Below are positions 1 to 8,840 of a stretch of 28,322 bases of DNA, one piece after another. How positions within the stretch are numbered: the stretch's first letter is position 1; the number at the start of each line of letters is the position of its first letter. Position numbers and translations under genes: made by a program. The notes beneath the pieces were generated by a model. The model was not told the DNA's origin and searched no databases. It saw only the letters and a program-made list of their open reading frames with translations. The stretch is from Desulfatirhabdium sp964549995 (lineage in GTDB: Bacteria > Desulfobacterota > Desulfobacteria > Desulfobacterales > Desulfatirhabdiaceae), in assembly GCA_964549995.1 (NCBI GenBank), contig CAZJXF010000034.1, positions 1-28,322 of the forward strand, given 5' to 3'.

Positions 1-66
1 CCATGCTCAGGCCCGGAAAAACCCCAAAATCGGGGGTAGTGCGACTTTTTGCGAAACCATCAACAG
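1..66 (+). repeat. Partial copy of dispersed TIR element, right end
   Basis: The sequence contains an ATCGGGGGTA block followed by GCGACTTTTTGCGA and CCATCA. The same arrangement is found at 20889-20949 and, inverted, at 10756-10815. This is the right end of the dispersed element, and the rest lies outside the window. It sits directly upstream of the first gene, whose ribosome binding site (AAAGGAAAA) starts just after it. No promoter was recognised here. Confidence 0.7.
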
Positions 67-84
67 TGATCAAAGGAAAACGGA

Positions 85-2700
85 ATGTCGCATTCTTCCA
101 CCATACAGGAAATCATCGCCTGCAGAAAAGTCCTATTGAATGAGCTGGGACTTTCGGACGTACCTCGGGAAAAGGCCGCAGAAGAAGGCGGCTGTGGCGT
201 AGTCGGCTTCGCAACCTCGGTTCCGGTCAGCGGACGCCATATTTTCGCGCCTTCTGTTCAAATGCACAATCGGGGAAACGGAAAAGGGGGCGGGATTGCA
301 GCCGCCTGCCTCGATCCCACCCAGATGGGTATCGACGAGGCAACCCTGAAGAGCCATTACCTGCTGCAAGTCGCCTACCTGGATCCAAACGCCGTCAACG
401 CTGTCGAAGCCCAATGGATCAAGCCCCATCTCGATGTCGTTCACCGCAATGCCCTTCAGCCCAAAGCCGATTTCCGGGATGTCGGACTCGAGGTCAAACC
501 GCCCGATATCGTTCAGTACGTCGTTCGGGCCAAGACCGAAGCGCTTTCGACATTTCGGGAAAGGGCGAGGATTGCTTCCGGAAGCGACCGGGACATCGAA
601 GACGAGTTCATTTATCAGAACAGTTTCCGACTGAATCGTCACTGCTATGCTTCCCTCGGAGAGCAGCGTGCCTTTGTCCTCTCCCATGCCAGAGATCTTC
701 TCATTTTCAAGGTGGTCGGCTATGCCGAGCAGGTGGTGCAGTATTACGGCCTCGAGGATTTCCGTGCCCAGATCTGGATTGCCCATCAGCGCTATCCCAC
801 GAAGGGTCGGGTCTGGCATCCAGGGGGTGCCCATCCCTTCATCGGCATGAATGAGGCCCTGGTCCACAACGGAGATTTTGCCAACTACTACAGCGTCAGT
901 GAATACCTGCGCCAGCACAACATCGTTCCTCAGTTCCTGACCGATACCGAAGTATCCGCCCTGCTCTTCGATCTACTGACCCGCGTCTACCGGTATCCGC
1001 TCGAATACGTTATCGAAGCCATTGCACCGACGACCGAACTCGATTTCGACCAGCTTCCGATGGAAAAACAAACCGTCTACCGGGCCATTCAGCGGCTTCA
1101 TGTGCACGGTTCCCCGGACGGCCCCTGGTTTTTCATCATTGCCGCCAGCAACCCAGACGAAGGAGCGTACCGCCTGCTCGGCATTACGGATACCGCCATG
1201 CTGCGCCCCCAGGTCTTTGCGCTGCAGCAAGGAGATGTATCCATCGGACTCGTGGCCTCTGAAAAGCAGGCCATCGATGCGACCCTTCGCTCCCTCAACG
1301 AATCGGACAGACGGTTCCGACTCGTGGCGGATCGTTACTGGAACGCCAGGGGCGGAAGCCACACCGATGGAGGGGCTTTCTGCTTCACGGTGGAAAGGCA
1401 CGGCGACAGCTGTCAGCTCCGCTGTGCAGACAAATTCGGACGGGCTATCCTTTCCCCATCGGGTGAATATCGGATACCCGATGCTCAGGAAGCGCCGGCC
1501 AATGCATCCGAGATGGAGGCGGCGCTGCTGCAATACCTCGATACTGGGGACGCCTACCGCCTTTTCCAGGATGTGGTTGCCCGCATCGCCCACTGGAGGC
1601 TTTCCCATGTCCTCTGGCTTGTGGATCGACTGGTTCATCACGCAGCCAGCTGCGACGATCGACGTTCGGCAGCCATCGAGCTTCTGAGCCTGCTGCTCGA
1701 CCGGCGGTTTTCCTGTGGTGCTATGCGTAGGAGCTCCGTTGTCGAAATCGTCCAAAAGGGGATCGATCGCCTTCTGGATGGCACTGCGCCCATAGCCGCA
1801 CGAGACGGGAGTCGATTCGCGCGGATCGATTTCGACTCAAGACATAGGCTTCGACCGCCGGAAGCCGATGAAACGGTTCTCGTGATCTTTGCCCGAGATT
1901 TTCCTCCTGAGGGGGAAGAGTGCGATGCACGACTTGCAGTACGCGCTTATGAATTGGGATGGCGGCGCTTCATCGTCTATGGTCTCAAAGGACAGCGCTT
2001 TCACGGCTGCGGGTTTGGACCGAATACGGATGATGTTCGGATGGACATCTATGGGTCTTCAGGGGATTATGCGGCAAGCGGCATCGACGGCATGGAGATC
2101 CGGATGCACGGCAACGCCCAGGACCAGTTGGGCCAGATTCTCAAACGCGGCAAACTCGTCATTTTCGGAGATGTCGGCCAGACGTTCATGTACGGCGCAA
2201 AAGGAGGGGAAGTGTACGTGATGGGAAACGCCGCCGGTCGCCCACTCATCAACGCCGTCGGCAAACCCCGGGTGGTCATCAACGGCACATGCCTCGATTT
2301 TCTGGCCGAATCTTTCATGGCGGGCGACCCGCACAAAGGTGGCGGGTTCGTAGTATTGAACGGCGTTCGATTCGATGAACAGGGAAGGGTAGCGCCGCTG
2401 GATACCCCCTATCCAGGCTCGAACCTGTTTTCGCTGGCTTCAGGGGGAGCGATCTACGTAAGAGATCCCCACCGGAAATTGGTGAAGGAACAGTTGAACG
2501 GCGGAGAGTTCGCCGAGATGACCGAAGCGGACTGGCGGATCATCCTGCCCTATCTGGAAGAAAACCAGCGCCTTACCGGCATCGACATCGAGCGGGATCT
2601 GCTGACTGTCGACGGAAGTCGTCGCTCCTTTCAGGAAGTCTATCGCAAAATCCAGGCCGTTCAACTGGCCGTACTGGCCAGGGCGACCGTTCCGGAATGA
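85..2700 (+). CDS. Glutamate synthase-like protein: class II glutamine amidotransferase fused to a GXGXG domain
   Basis: The N-terminal half (about residues 37-300) is an Ntn-type glutamine amidotransferase. The candidate nucleophile is Cys37 in GGCGVVGF, followed by Arg236 in HQRYPTKG, AHPFIGMNEALVHNGDF (250-265) and the TDTE motif (286-289). Such domains release ammonia from glutamine. The C-terminal part (about 640-790) is the glycine-repeat beta-helix (GXGXG) domain of glutamate synthase large subunits. The central FMN/Fe-S synthase domain found between them in bacterial GltB (about 1500 residues) is missing, so the protein resembles a fusion of the archaeal-type split subunits GlxB and GlxC. 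It presumably partners with a separately encoded synthase subunit, which is not in this window. Cys37 is not at the N-terminus, so a propeptide would have to be removed or the extension tolerated. Start ATG follows AAAGGAAAACGGA. It converges with the aminopeptidase gene 21 bp away. Confidence 0.88.
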   Translation: MSHSSTIQEIIACRKVLLNELGLSDVPREKAAEEGGCGVVGFATSVPVSGRHIFAPSVQMHNRGNGKGGGIAAACLDPTQMGIDEATLKSHYLLQVAYLDPNAVNAVEAQWIKPHLDVVHRNALQPKADFRDVGLEVKPPDIVQYVVRAKTEALSTFRERARIASGSDRDIEDEFIYQNSFRLNRHCYASLGEQRAFVLSHARDLLIFKVVGYAEQVVQYYGLEDFRAQIWIAHQRYPTKGRVWHPGGAHPFIGMNEALVHNGDFANYYSVSEYLRQHNIVPQFLTDTEVSALLFDLLTRVYRYPLEYVIEAIAPTTELDFDQLPMEKQTVYRAIQRLHVHGSPDGPWFFIIAASNPDEGAYRLLGITDTAMLRPQVFALQQGDVSIGLVASEKQAIDATLRSLNESDRRFRLVADRYWNARGGSHTDGGAFCFTVERHGDSCQLRCADKFGRAILSPSGEYRIPDAQEAPANASEMEAALLQYLDTGDAYRLFQDVVARIAHWRLSHVLWLVDRLVHHAASCDDRRSAAIELLSLLLDRRFSCGAMRRSSVVEIVQKGIDRLLDGTAPIAARDGSRFARIDFDSRHRLRPPEADETVLVIFARDFPPEGEECDARLAVRAYELGWRRFIVYGLKGQRFHGCGFGPNTDDVRMDIYGSSGDYAASGIDGMEIRMHGNAQDQLGQILKRGKLVIFGDVGQTFMYGAKGGEVYVMGNAAGRPLINAVGKPRVVINGTCLDFLAESFMAGDPHKGGGFVVLNGVRFDEQGRVAPLDTPYPGSNLFSLASGGAIYVRDPHRKLVKEQLNGGEFAEMTEADWRIILPYLEENQRLTGIDIERDLLTVDGSRRSFQEVYRKIQAVQLAVLARATVPE

Positions 2701-2721
2701 TTGAAGTTCGGGGAGGCCGCC

Positions 2722-4020
2722 TCAGCAGCCCGCCTCCCGCATCATCGCCTCGATGGCGTCCGGTTCGATGGGGATATCGGCCGTCAGGTTCACGGGACCG
2801 TCCTCTGTGATGAGCACGTCGTTTTCCAGACGGATGCCGATACCCTCCTCCCGAATGTAGATTCCCGGCTCACAGGTCAACACCATTCCTGGAGCGAAGG
2901 GCTGATAGCGGCTGCCCACATCGTGTACGGCAATGCCTAGCTGGTGCGATATGCCGTGCATGAAATACCGTTTGTAGAGCGGGGCATCCGGCTTCTGGTT
3001 CCGAACGGCTTCCGGATCCAACAGACCGAGTGCAACGAGCTCCGATTCCACAAGCCCACCCACTTCCTCCATCAAATGGGGCATCGTGTTGCCGGGGACC
3101 ATGCGTCGCATCGCCTCGTCGTGAATCCGCAGAACCGCCTCATAGACCGCCCGCTGTCGCTGCGTGAACCGGCCGTCCACAGGGACGGTTCGGGTGATGT
3201 CGCTGGCGTAATTGGCGTATTCCGCACCGAAGTCCATCAGGATGAGCTCGCCTGCCCGGCACTGTCGATCGTTCTTTTCGTAATGGAGAATACAGGTGTT
3301 CGGTCCGGATGCGATGATCGGCAGAAAGGAAGGCCCCTTCGAGCGGTTGCGAACAAGGGCGTAGTGAAGCTCCGCCTCGATTTCGTATTCCCAGACACCC
3401 GGCCGTACCGCTTGGATCATCCTGCGGAACGCCTCCCCACCCAACCGGCAGGCTTCCCGGATCAGATCGAGCTCGGGTTCGGATTTGACGACCCGCAGAT
3501 CCTGAAGGATCGGGGCAAGCCGCTCGTATCGGTGCAAGGGATAGTGCTGCATGCACCATCGGATGAAGCGCATGTCCCGGGTTTCGACCACGGGCTCCGC
3601 CCGGACATGCTCGTTCGTGTTGAGATAGATGTGATCGGCCTCGACAACCAGCTGTCGGAACACCGATTCGAATTCATGGGTCCAGCGGATGGAAGGGATC
3701 CCGGAAAGGTGGGAGGCTTCTTCCGGGGTGAGTTGCGGCCCTTGCCAGGTCACAAGCTGCTCGTTGGTTTCCCGGATGAAGAGCATCTCCCGGAACTTCG
3801 GCTCCGGGGCGTCCGGAAACAGCAGCAAGATGGTTTCTTCCTGATCGATGCCCGATAGGTAGAAGAGATCGGCGTTTTGAATGAAGCTTCGGACCCCGTC
3901 TGCATTCGATGGCATAGTGTCGTTTGCATTCACCACTGCGATCGATCCGGGTTTCAGCCGGGGAGCAAGCCGATTGCGGTTCTCGATGAAAAGATCCGCC
4001 GATGGAGGTGTGTATCGCAT
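2722..4020 (-). CDS. pepP: Xaa-Pro aminopeptidase (M24B family, PepP-like)
   Basis: This is a cytosolic metallo-aminopeptidase that removes N-terminal residues preceding proline. The 432-residue protein has an AMP_N domain (about 5-140) and a pita-bread catalytic domain (about 180-425). All five metal ligands can be placed: Asp263 and Asp274 in LMDFGAEYANYASDITR, His359 in HGISHQLG, Glu384 in CEPGIYI and Glu399 in IRLEND. His355 and His366 match the other conserved histidines of E. coli PepP. The open frame extends upstream to 4194, but that part is a shadow of trxB. The ATG at 4020 lies 7 bp after the trxB stop with an AGGGGA ribosome binding site, and MRYTPPSADLF aligns with family N-termini. 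It is the second gene of a trxB-pepP pair. Confidence 0.93.
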   Translation of the reverse strand: MRYTPPSADLFIENRNRLAPRLKPGSIAVVNANDTMPSNADGVRSFIQNADLFYLSGIDQEETILLLFPDAPEPKFREMLFIRETNEQLVTWQGPQLTPEEASHLSGIPSIRWTHEFESVFRQLVVEADHIYLNTNEHVRAEPVVETRDMRFIRWCMQHYPLHRYERLAPILQDLRVVKSEPELDLIREACRLGGEAFRRMIQAVRPGVWEYEIEAELHYALVRNRSKGPSFLPIIASGPNTCILHYEKNDRQCRAGELILMDFGAEYANYASDITRTVPVDGRFTQRQRAVYEAVLRIHDEAMRRMVPGNTMPHLMEEVGGLVESELVALGLLDPEAVRNQKPDAPLYKRYFMHGISHQLGIAVHDVGSRYQPFAPGMVLTCEPGIYIREEGIGIRLENDVLITEDGPVNLTADIPIEPDAIEAMMREAGC

Positions 4021-4027
4021 CGATCCC

Positions 4028-4999
4028 CTATTGCGGCAGCTCGCAGCTGTCTGCAAGTCTCGCCTTCTTGTTTTCGACGAAATGCGCCGCAGCCAGAGCC
4101 GCCGTACAACCTTCACCGGCTGCAATGACGATCTGGCGGGCGTATTTCTGCCGCAAATCTCCGACCACGAAGAGTCCCGGTATGGCCGTTTCACATTTGT
4201 CGTCCGTCAGGACATATCCTTCCGGAGTCATGCGTACACCTGCCGGAACGAGTGCGTTGTTGGGAGAAAACCCGACAAAAACGAACATCCCGTCCACGGT
4301 CAGTTCCGATAACTCGCCGCTTTGGGTGTCTTTGAGGCGGATGGCCTGAAGTCCGGCATCGCCACCGATGACCTCCACCGGAACCTTGTTCCAGAGGATT
4401 TCGATGTTGCAATCGTTCTGCACCCGCTGCTGCAGAATACGGCTGGCCCGAAGCGCGTCCCTGCGGTGAACGAGATAGACTTTCCGGGCAAGCTTCGCCA
4501 GATACAGTCCTTCCTCGCAGGCACTATCCCCACCGCCGATGACGGCAACTGTCTTGTTGCGGAAGAAGAACCCGTCGCACACCGCACAGTAGCTCACCCC
4601 CCTTCCGTAAAAGGCATCTTCGCCGGGAATGCCCAATTTCCGGGGAGTTCCTCCTGCAGCGAGAATCACCGCATGGCTTTGAAGCGTTCGGCCGTCTTCC
4701 AGTCGGATCGTATGTACATCCAACCCGGGATCGATGGCGACCACTTCTTGTGGAATCATGTCGATGCCGTAAGAAGCGGCATGTTGACGAAACTTCTCGG
4801 AAAGATCGAATCCCGAAATGGTTTCAAATCCCGGATAATTTTCGATTTCGCCCGACAGGGTCATCTGCCCGCCATAGGCGCTTCGCTCGATGAGCGCCGT
4901 TTTGAGCGCCGCACGCATGGCATAAATGCCTGCGGTCAGACCGCCCGGACCACCCCCCACAATGATGAGATCGTACACTTCGGATGATGCCATTGCCAT
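4028..4999 (-). CDS. trxB: Thioredoxin reductase (NADPH)
   Basis: This flavoenzyme reduces cytosolic thioredoxin. The protein has 323 residues, normal for low-molecular-weight TrxR. It shows an FAD-binding GGGPGGLTAGIYA motif (15-27), the redox-active CAVC (Cys138/Cys141) inside the NADPH domain, GGGDSA (155-160), and HRRDALRAS (178-186), whose arginines favour NADPH over NADH. The C-terminal FAD motif is GLFVVGD. Two in-frame ATGs are possible: 4999 lies only 3 nt from AAGGAG, and 4993 (MASSEVYD) has a better 9-nt spacing and may be the true start. The gene begins about 20 nt after the terminator of rplM-rpsI, so it depends on read-through or on a promoter I could not identify. The reductant could be relayed to the CcdA/thioredoxin pair at 11871-13043. 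Confidence 0.95.
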   Translation of the reverse strand: MAMASSEVYDLIIVGGGPGGLTAGIYAMRAALKTALIERSAYGGQMTLSGEIENYPGFETISGFDLSEKFRQHAASYGIDMIPQEVVAIDPGLDVHTIRLEDGRTLQSHAVILAAGGTPRKLGIPGEDAFYGRGVSYCAVCDGFFFRNKTVAVIGGGDSACEEGLYLAKLARKVYLVHRRDALRASRILQQRVQNDCNIEILWNKVPVEVIGGDAGLQAIRLKDTQSGELSELTVDGMFVFVGFSPNNALVPAGVRMTPEGYVLTDDKCETAIPGLFVVGDLRQKYARQIVIAAGEGCTAALAAAHFVENKKARLADSCELPQ

Positions 5000-5012
5000 G
5001 TACTCCTTGTAA

Positions 5013-5054
5013 TAAACAAAAACCCGAAATTTTCATCTGGAAAATTTCGGGTTT
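5013..5054 (-). terminator. Rho-independent terminator after rpsI
   Basis: A perfect 15-bp stem is formed by arms 5020-5034 and 5040-5054, with the five-base loop 5035-5039. On the minus strand it is followed by TTTGTTTATT. It lies between the rpsI stop and the trxB start and fits termination of the ribosomal operon. The plus-strand side has no T-run, so the polarity is clear. Confidence 0.9.
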
Positions 5055-5133
5055 CGTTGGATATGCTATGTCGTATCGCTGAGATTGCCCATCACCCAGC
5101 TCCACCAAGTATCGCCATGGATCCCCGGCGATC

Positions 5134-5529
5134 TTACCGTTTGGAGAACTGGAACCGTGCCCTTGCCGCACGCTGGCCGTATTTCTTCCGTTCTTTGGTC
5201 CTGGGGTCGCGTTTCACGAACCCGGCCTTTTTCAAAAGAGGTCTCAGAGAAGGATCCGCCTGCAGCAGCGCCCGGGTAATGCCATGGCGTACGGCCCCTG
5301 CCTGCCCCATGATCCCGCCGCCCAGCACCCGCACCTGGATATCCCAGCTTTCGGCGGCATTGGCGAGAAGCAGGGGTTGATTGATGATGAATCGGGCCGA
5401 AGGAACGTCAAAATATTGATCGATCGGTTTTTCGTTGACCGTAATGGTGCCTTTGCCCGGTTTGATCCACGTTCTGGCAATGGAAGATTTCCGTCTTCCG
5501 GTTGCGTAGTAAACGGTTTCCTTATCCAT
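5134..5529 (-). CDS. rpsI: 30S ribosomal protein S9 (uS9)
   Basis: This is a small-subunit protein whose C-terminal tail reaches the P-site tRNA. The 131 residues include the family signatures YYATGRRKSSIARTW near the N-terminus, GGGIMGQAGAVRHGITRALL in the middle, and the basic C-terminus ending FQFSKR. The SKR tail is the usual uS9 ending. The start ATG has GAAAGGAAG upstream. It lies 23 bp after rplM in the conserved rplM-rpsI order and is closed by the hairpin at 5020-5054. Confidence 0.98.
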   Translation of the reverse strand: MDKETVYYATGRRKSSIARTWIKPGKGTITVNEKPIDQYFDVPSARFIINQPLLLANAAESWDIQVRVLGGGIMGQAGAVRHGITRALLQADPSLRPLLKKAGFVKRDPRTKERKKYGQRAARARFQFSKR

Positions 5530-5552
5530 GATCTTCCTTTCTCAATCGATCT

Positions 5553-5987
5553 TCATACGGCCAAAGCGGCAGGCTGTTGTGCTTCATGAGGATGCTCGGA
5601 ACCGGCATAGATTTTGAGCTTGCTGAGCATTTTTCTTCCAAGGGAATTCTTGGGGAGCATTCCTTTGACGGCAAACCGCAACACGTCTTCCGGCCGTTTC
5701 ATCATCAGCTTCTGCGCATTGATGCTTTTCAGTCCACCGGGATATCCGCTGTGATGGTAGTACATCTTGTTCTGAAGCTTCTTTCCGGTAAGGCGGATTT
5801 TGGATGCATTGATCACGATCACCGAATCCCCCATATCTTCATGAGGGGAATACATGGGGTTCATTTTGCCGCGAAGCCTTGCTGCGATTTGAGAGGCAAG
5901 CCTGCCGAGAACGGCACCGTTTGCATCCACAAGATACCAGTGATTCGGATTATCCGATGATTTCGGGCTGTAGGTATATTTTTTCAC
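5553..5987 (-). CDS. rplM: 50S ribosomal protein L13 (uL13)
   Basis: This is an early-assembling large-subunit protein. The 144 residues carry the uL13 hallmarks: WYLVDANGAVLGRLAS (17-32), GDSVIVINASKIRLTGKK, YYHHSGYPGG, and the VKGMLPKNSLGRKML region. The start is GTG at 5985-5987, preceded by GGGAG at good spacing. No suitable in-frame ATG gives the conserved N-terminus, so GTG is preferred. It is the first gene of the rplM-rpsI operon, driven by the promoter at 6026-6054. Confidence 0.98.
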   Translation of the reverse strand: MKKYTYSPKSSDNPNHWYLVDANGAVLGRLASQIAARLRGKMNPMYSPHEDMGDSVIVINASKIRLTGKKLQNKMYYHHSGYPGGLKSINAQKLMMKRPEDVLRFAVKGMLPKNSLGRKMLSKLKIYAGSEHPHEAQQPAALAV

Positions 5988-6025
5988 GATCTTTCTCCCT
6001 TTCGTTGAACAAGCAGAATCGGGGC

Positions 6026-6054
6026 TTTATAGCGATTCGGTCTTCAGAAGTCAA
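6026..6054 (-). promoter_or_regulatory. Sigma70-type promoter of rplM-rpsI
   Basis: On the minus strand, TTGACT (6054-6049) is followed after exactly 17 bp by TATAAA (6031-6026). Transcription would start near 6019, leaving a leader of about 30 nt before the GTG of rplM. It lies just past the stop of the glucan synthase gene. Confidence 0.85.
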
Positions 6055-6066
6055 GTTGAAAATCGG

Positions 6067-8709
6067 CTACTGTCCGGCAACCTGCAACCCGACTCCCCGT
6101 TTGCGAAATCCCATCGAAAGCGGCAGCCAGCGAATCTGCGGCAACACCGTCGGAACGACATTCACCATGGACGTATACAGGGCCGCCAGATAGGGGAGCG
6201 CCTGAATCGCCAGAGCACCGACCCAGACCATCATTTCCGGATTGTCGGTTCCGAACTTCAAGACGATACCGACAGCCGCAAGGATGGTCGCCACCAGCAT
6301 CAGCGCTTCTTCCCATGCCATCAACAGACCGCGGATGACGGCCTGGCGGTTTTCACACTTGGGGGTCCGCAGAAACGGCTGATCCTTTCGCACAAACCCG
6401 GCAATGATGGCCCTTCCGATCGTGTGGCTGAGGGCCATTCCGGCGATGGCTGCACCGATGCGCTGTTTGAACGTACACCCAACCCGTTCCTGATACAACC
6501 ACAGAAAATGCACCAGTCGGAACAAGAACACTCCGATCGGCGGAAAGAGCAGGAGATACAGCGGCTGCCCGAAAATCCAGGGCATCGTCAACATCCCAAG
6601 CACCCACAGCAAGCCCATCCAGGTGATGATCACGTTGAGGGCATCGCCAAACCAAGGGAGCCATCCGGTTGCAAAATGGAATTTCTGACCCGCACTCAGC
6701 CCGGATTCACGATTCCACGGCAGGAACAGCCGCCAATGTTTCCGAATGATCTGTACGGCACCGAAGGCCCAGCGGAAGCGCTGACGTTTGTAACCGGCAA
6801 ACGAATCCGGCGTGAGCCCCTTGCCGAAGCTTTCATTGACATACACCGATTCGTACCCGGCGTTCATCAGCCGAACGCCCAGCTCCGAATCCTCGCAGAT
6901 ACACCATTCGCCCCACCGGCCGACACGTTCCAACGCCGTCTTCCGGATCAAGGTCATCGTTCCGTGCTGGATGATGGCATCCCGTTCGTTGCGATGCACC
7001 ATGCCGATCTGGAAAAATCCGAAGTATTCCCAGTTCAGCATTTCCTTGAAGAGACTGCCTTCCCATTCGCGATGGTCCTGCGGCGCCTGAACGAAGCCGA
7101 CGGTGGATTTGTCGAAATAGGGAACAAGGGATTTCAACCAGTCCGGTCGGACGATATAATCGCTATCGACCACACCGACGATTTCCGCATCGGGAGCCGT
7201 GTTCCGAAGAGCGAAATTCAGGGCGCCGGCCTTGTATCCCGGCCATTTGCCCAAATGGAAGAAGCGGAACGTCTCCCCCAGCCGGGCACAATAATCCCGA
7301 ACCGGTTCCCAAATGGCCGGGTCGAGGGTGTTGTTGTCGATGACCAGAACCTCATAGTTCGGATAGTCGAGTCGGTTCAGACTGTCGAGGGTTTGGAACA
7401 CCATTTCCGGCGGTTCGTTGCAGATAGCCACATGCAGCGACACCTTGGGCCAGTGTTTCCGGTCGGCATCCGGCACCAACGGTCTGAAAAACCGCTTGAG
7501 TCCCTGCGGAAAAAGCATTTCGCTCATCTCGAAGGCATTGATCATGACGATGGCCAGAAGCCCGGCCTGAAGCGGCATCAACACCGCCCAAACCACGCGT
7601 TCGAGGGTCAACAACTCCGTATGGGTCGGAATGAACAGAATCCAGACGGCTGCGCAAATCACCCCCTGAAGGATCAGGGAAAACAGGACCCGTGCATTGA
7701 CGGGTTGATCCGTCCGCCGCTTCAGGTACCACAACAGCGGCCCCAAGGCCAGCAACAGTGACACATAGAATTCGACGGGGACCGTTCGATGAGGTGCAAC
7801 CGGCCCTTCCATGGCCAGCTTGAAACGGCGGTCGACATCGAAAATGCCCCAGTGAGCACCGACAACCCCTTCCAGAGGCACCTTCCAGGACTGGTCGAAG
7901 GCTTCCATGATGAAATAGTCCATGCCCCGAGCGTCCGCGATATTCAGAAAATTCCGAAGAAACAGGGTCTCGTTGACACGGCTCGGCTTGGCAGCCCCTC
8001 GCCGCTCCCCAAGGCTCGGCCACCCGACTTCCGCCAGCAGAACATGCTTGTCCGGGAATGCCTGGCGGACCTGATTGTAGCGTTCCAGAACCCAATCAAC
8101 CGCTTTGTCCACCGGTACACGTTCCCAGTAGGGAAGAACGTGGATGGCAATGTAATCGACATTTCTTCCGAGTTCGGGATAGTTGATCCAGACATGCCAG
8201 GGTTCGGCACTGCTGACGGGGCATTTGACCTTCTCACGCACCCGGCGGATGTAGTCGATCAGCTGCTCCGGGGTCAAGTCGCCCCGCAGCACGGCTTCGT
8301 TCCCGACGATCACCCGTTTGATGGTGGAGGTATAAATGTTGGCGTTCCGGATCAGATTGGCGATTTCCCGCTCGTTCTTTTCGAGATCCTGATCCAACCA
8401 GGCACCGGCCGTCACCCCAAACCCATAGCGGGCAGCCATACCCGGAATGTTCTCGAAACCGTCCATCGAAGAGTAGGTTCGCACATTGCGCACCAACCCT
8501 TTCAACAAACGCAGATCCTGATCGATTTCATCCGCAGAAGGATATACCTTCTTCATGGCGTCCTGCCCCTCTTGATAGGGGCTGAAAGAAACGCCTAAAA
8601 TTCTGCCGGCCCACGCCGGCGCATCCGGTACTTTCCGATTGAACCCCACCCACAACGCGAAGTTCACCAACACCACCGCAATCAAAATATAGCCCGTAGA
8701 CTTTTTCAT
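6067..8709 (-). CDS. NdvB-like GH17-GT2 membrane beta-1,3-glucan synthase/transglycosylase
   Basis: The 880-residue inner-membrane protein has two catalytic parts. After an N-terminal anchor (about 5-22), residues 35-300 form a GH17 glucanase/transglycosylase domain. Its likely acid/base is Glu138 (IVGNEAVLRGD) and its nucleophile Glu227 (LLAEVGWPSLG), facing the periplasm. Two to three membrane helices (about 312-392) lead to a family 2 glycosyltransferase domain (about 420-660) with the DSD pair Asp515/Asp517, ED at 606-607 and QRFRW (643-647). More helices follow (about 690-850). This architecture matches Pseudomonas aeruginosa NdvB, which makes periplasmic cyclic beta-1,3-glucans. The inferred role is polymerisation from UDP-glucose, export, and elongation, branching or cyclisation by the GH17 part. 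ATG 8709 is chosen because it directly precedes the signal-anchor. Its ribosome binding site is weak (CAGGCGGCG). An upstream TTG at 8781 is less likely. Confidence 0.88.
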   Translation of the reverse strand: MKKSTGYILIAVVLVNFALWVGFNRKVPDAPAWAGRILGVSFSPYQEGQDAMKKVYPSADEIDQDLRLLKGLVRNVRTYSSMDGFENIPGMAARYGFGVTAGAWLDQDLEKNEREIANLIRNANIYTSTIKRVIVGNEAVLRGDLTPEQLIDYIRRVREKVKCPVSSAEPWHVWINYPELGRNVDYIAIHVLPYWERVPVDKAVDWVLERYNQVRQAFPDKHVLLAEVGWPSLGERRGAAKPSRVNETLFLRNFLNIADARGMDYFIMEAFDQSWKVPLEGVVGAHWGIFDVDRRFKLAMEGPVAPHRTVPVEFYVSLLLALGPLLWYLKRRTDQPVNARVLFSLILQGVICAAVWILFIPTHTELLTLERVVWAVLMPLQAGLLAIVMINAFEMSEMLFPQGLKRFFRPLVPDADRKHWPKVSLHVAICNEPPEMVFQTLDSLNRLDYPNYEVLVIDNNTLDPAIWEPVRDYCARLGETFRFFHLGKWPGYKAGALNFALRNTAPDAEIVGVVDSDYIVRPDWLKSLVPYFDKSTVGFVQAPQDHREWEGSLFKEMLNWEYFGFFQIGMVHRNERDAIIQHGTMTLIRKTALERVGRWGEWCICEDSELGVRLMNAGYESVYVNESFGKGLTPDSFAGYKRQRFRWAFGAVQIIRKHWRLFLPWNRESGLSAGQKFHFATGWLPWFGDALNVIITWMGLLWVLGMLTMPWIFGQPLYLLLFPPIGVFLFRLVHFLWLYQERVGCTFKQRIGAAIAGMALSHTIGRAIIAGFVRKDQPFLRTPKCENRQAVIRGLLMAWEEALMLVATILAAVGIVLKFGTDNPEMMVWVGALAIQALPYLAALYTSMVNVVPTVLPQIRWLPLSMGFRKRGVGLQVAGQ

Positions 8710-8809
8710 CGCCGCCTGCCCAAAAATGGGTTTCCCTGAAAACGACCCGCTTCCGAGACCCCTTCGGCCCCGAATGTCCAAAGGCGAATGCCGTTTTCAA
8801 ATCCGAATA

Positions 8810-8838
8810 TTTTTAATGCATCCCCCTGCAATAGTCAA
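8810..8838 (-). promoter_or_regulatory. Probable sigma70 promoter of the GH17-GT2 gene
   Basis: On the minus strand, TTGACT (8838-8833) is followed after 17 bp by TAAAAA (8815-8810). The start point would be near 8803, giving a leader of about 94 nt before ATG 8709. The heptad repeat tract begins just upstream of the -35 box. Confidence 0.65.
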
Positions 8839-8840
8839 GA

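Noticed and set aside
2711..2738. GGGAGGC/GCCTCCC hairpin between the first two convergent genes
   Set aside because: The 7-bp stem has no T-run on either strand and lies partly in the aminopeptidase coding end, so it is not a convincing terminator.
2944..3858. Plus-strand open frame of 304 codons opposite pepP
   Set aside because: It is antisense to the aminopeptidase whose metal ligands are all present; no independent evidence of coding.
6424..7761. Long plus-strand open frame (445 codons) opposite the GH17-GT2 gene
   Set aside because: The minus strand has clear catalytic motifs over the whole stretch; the plus frame has no family resemblance or ribosome binding site and is a by-product of high G+C.
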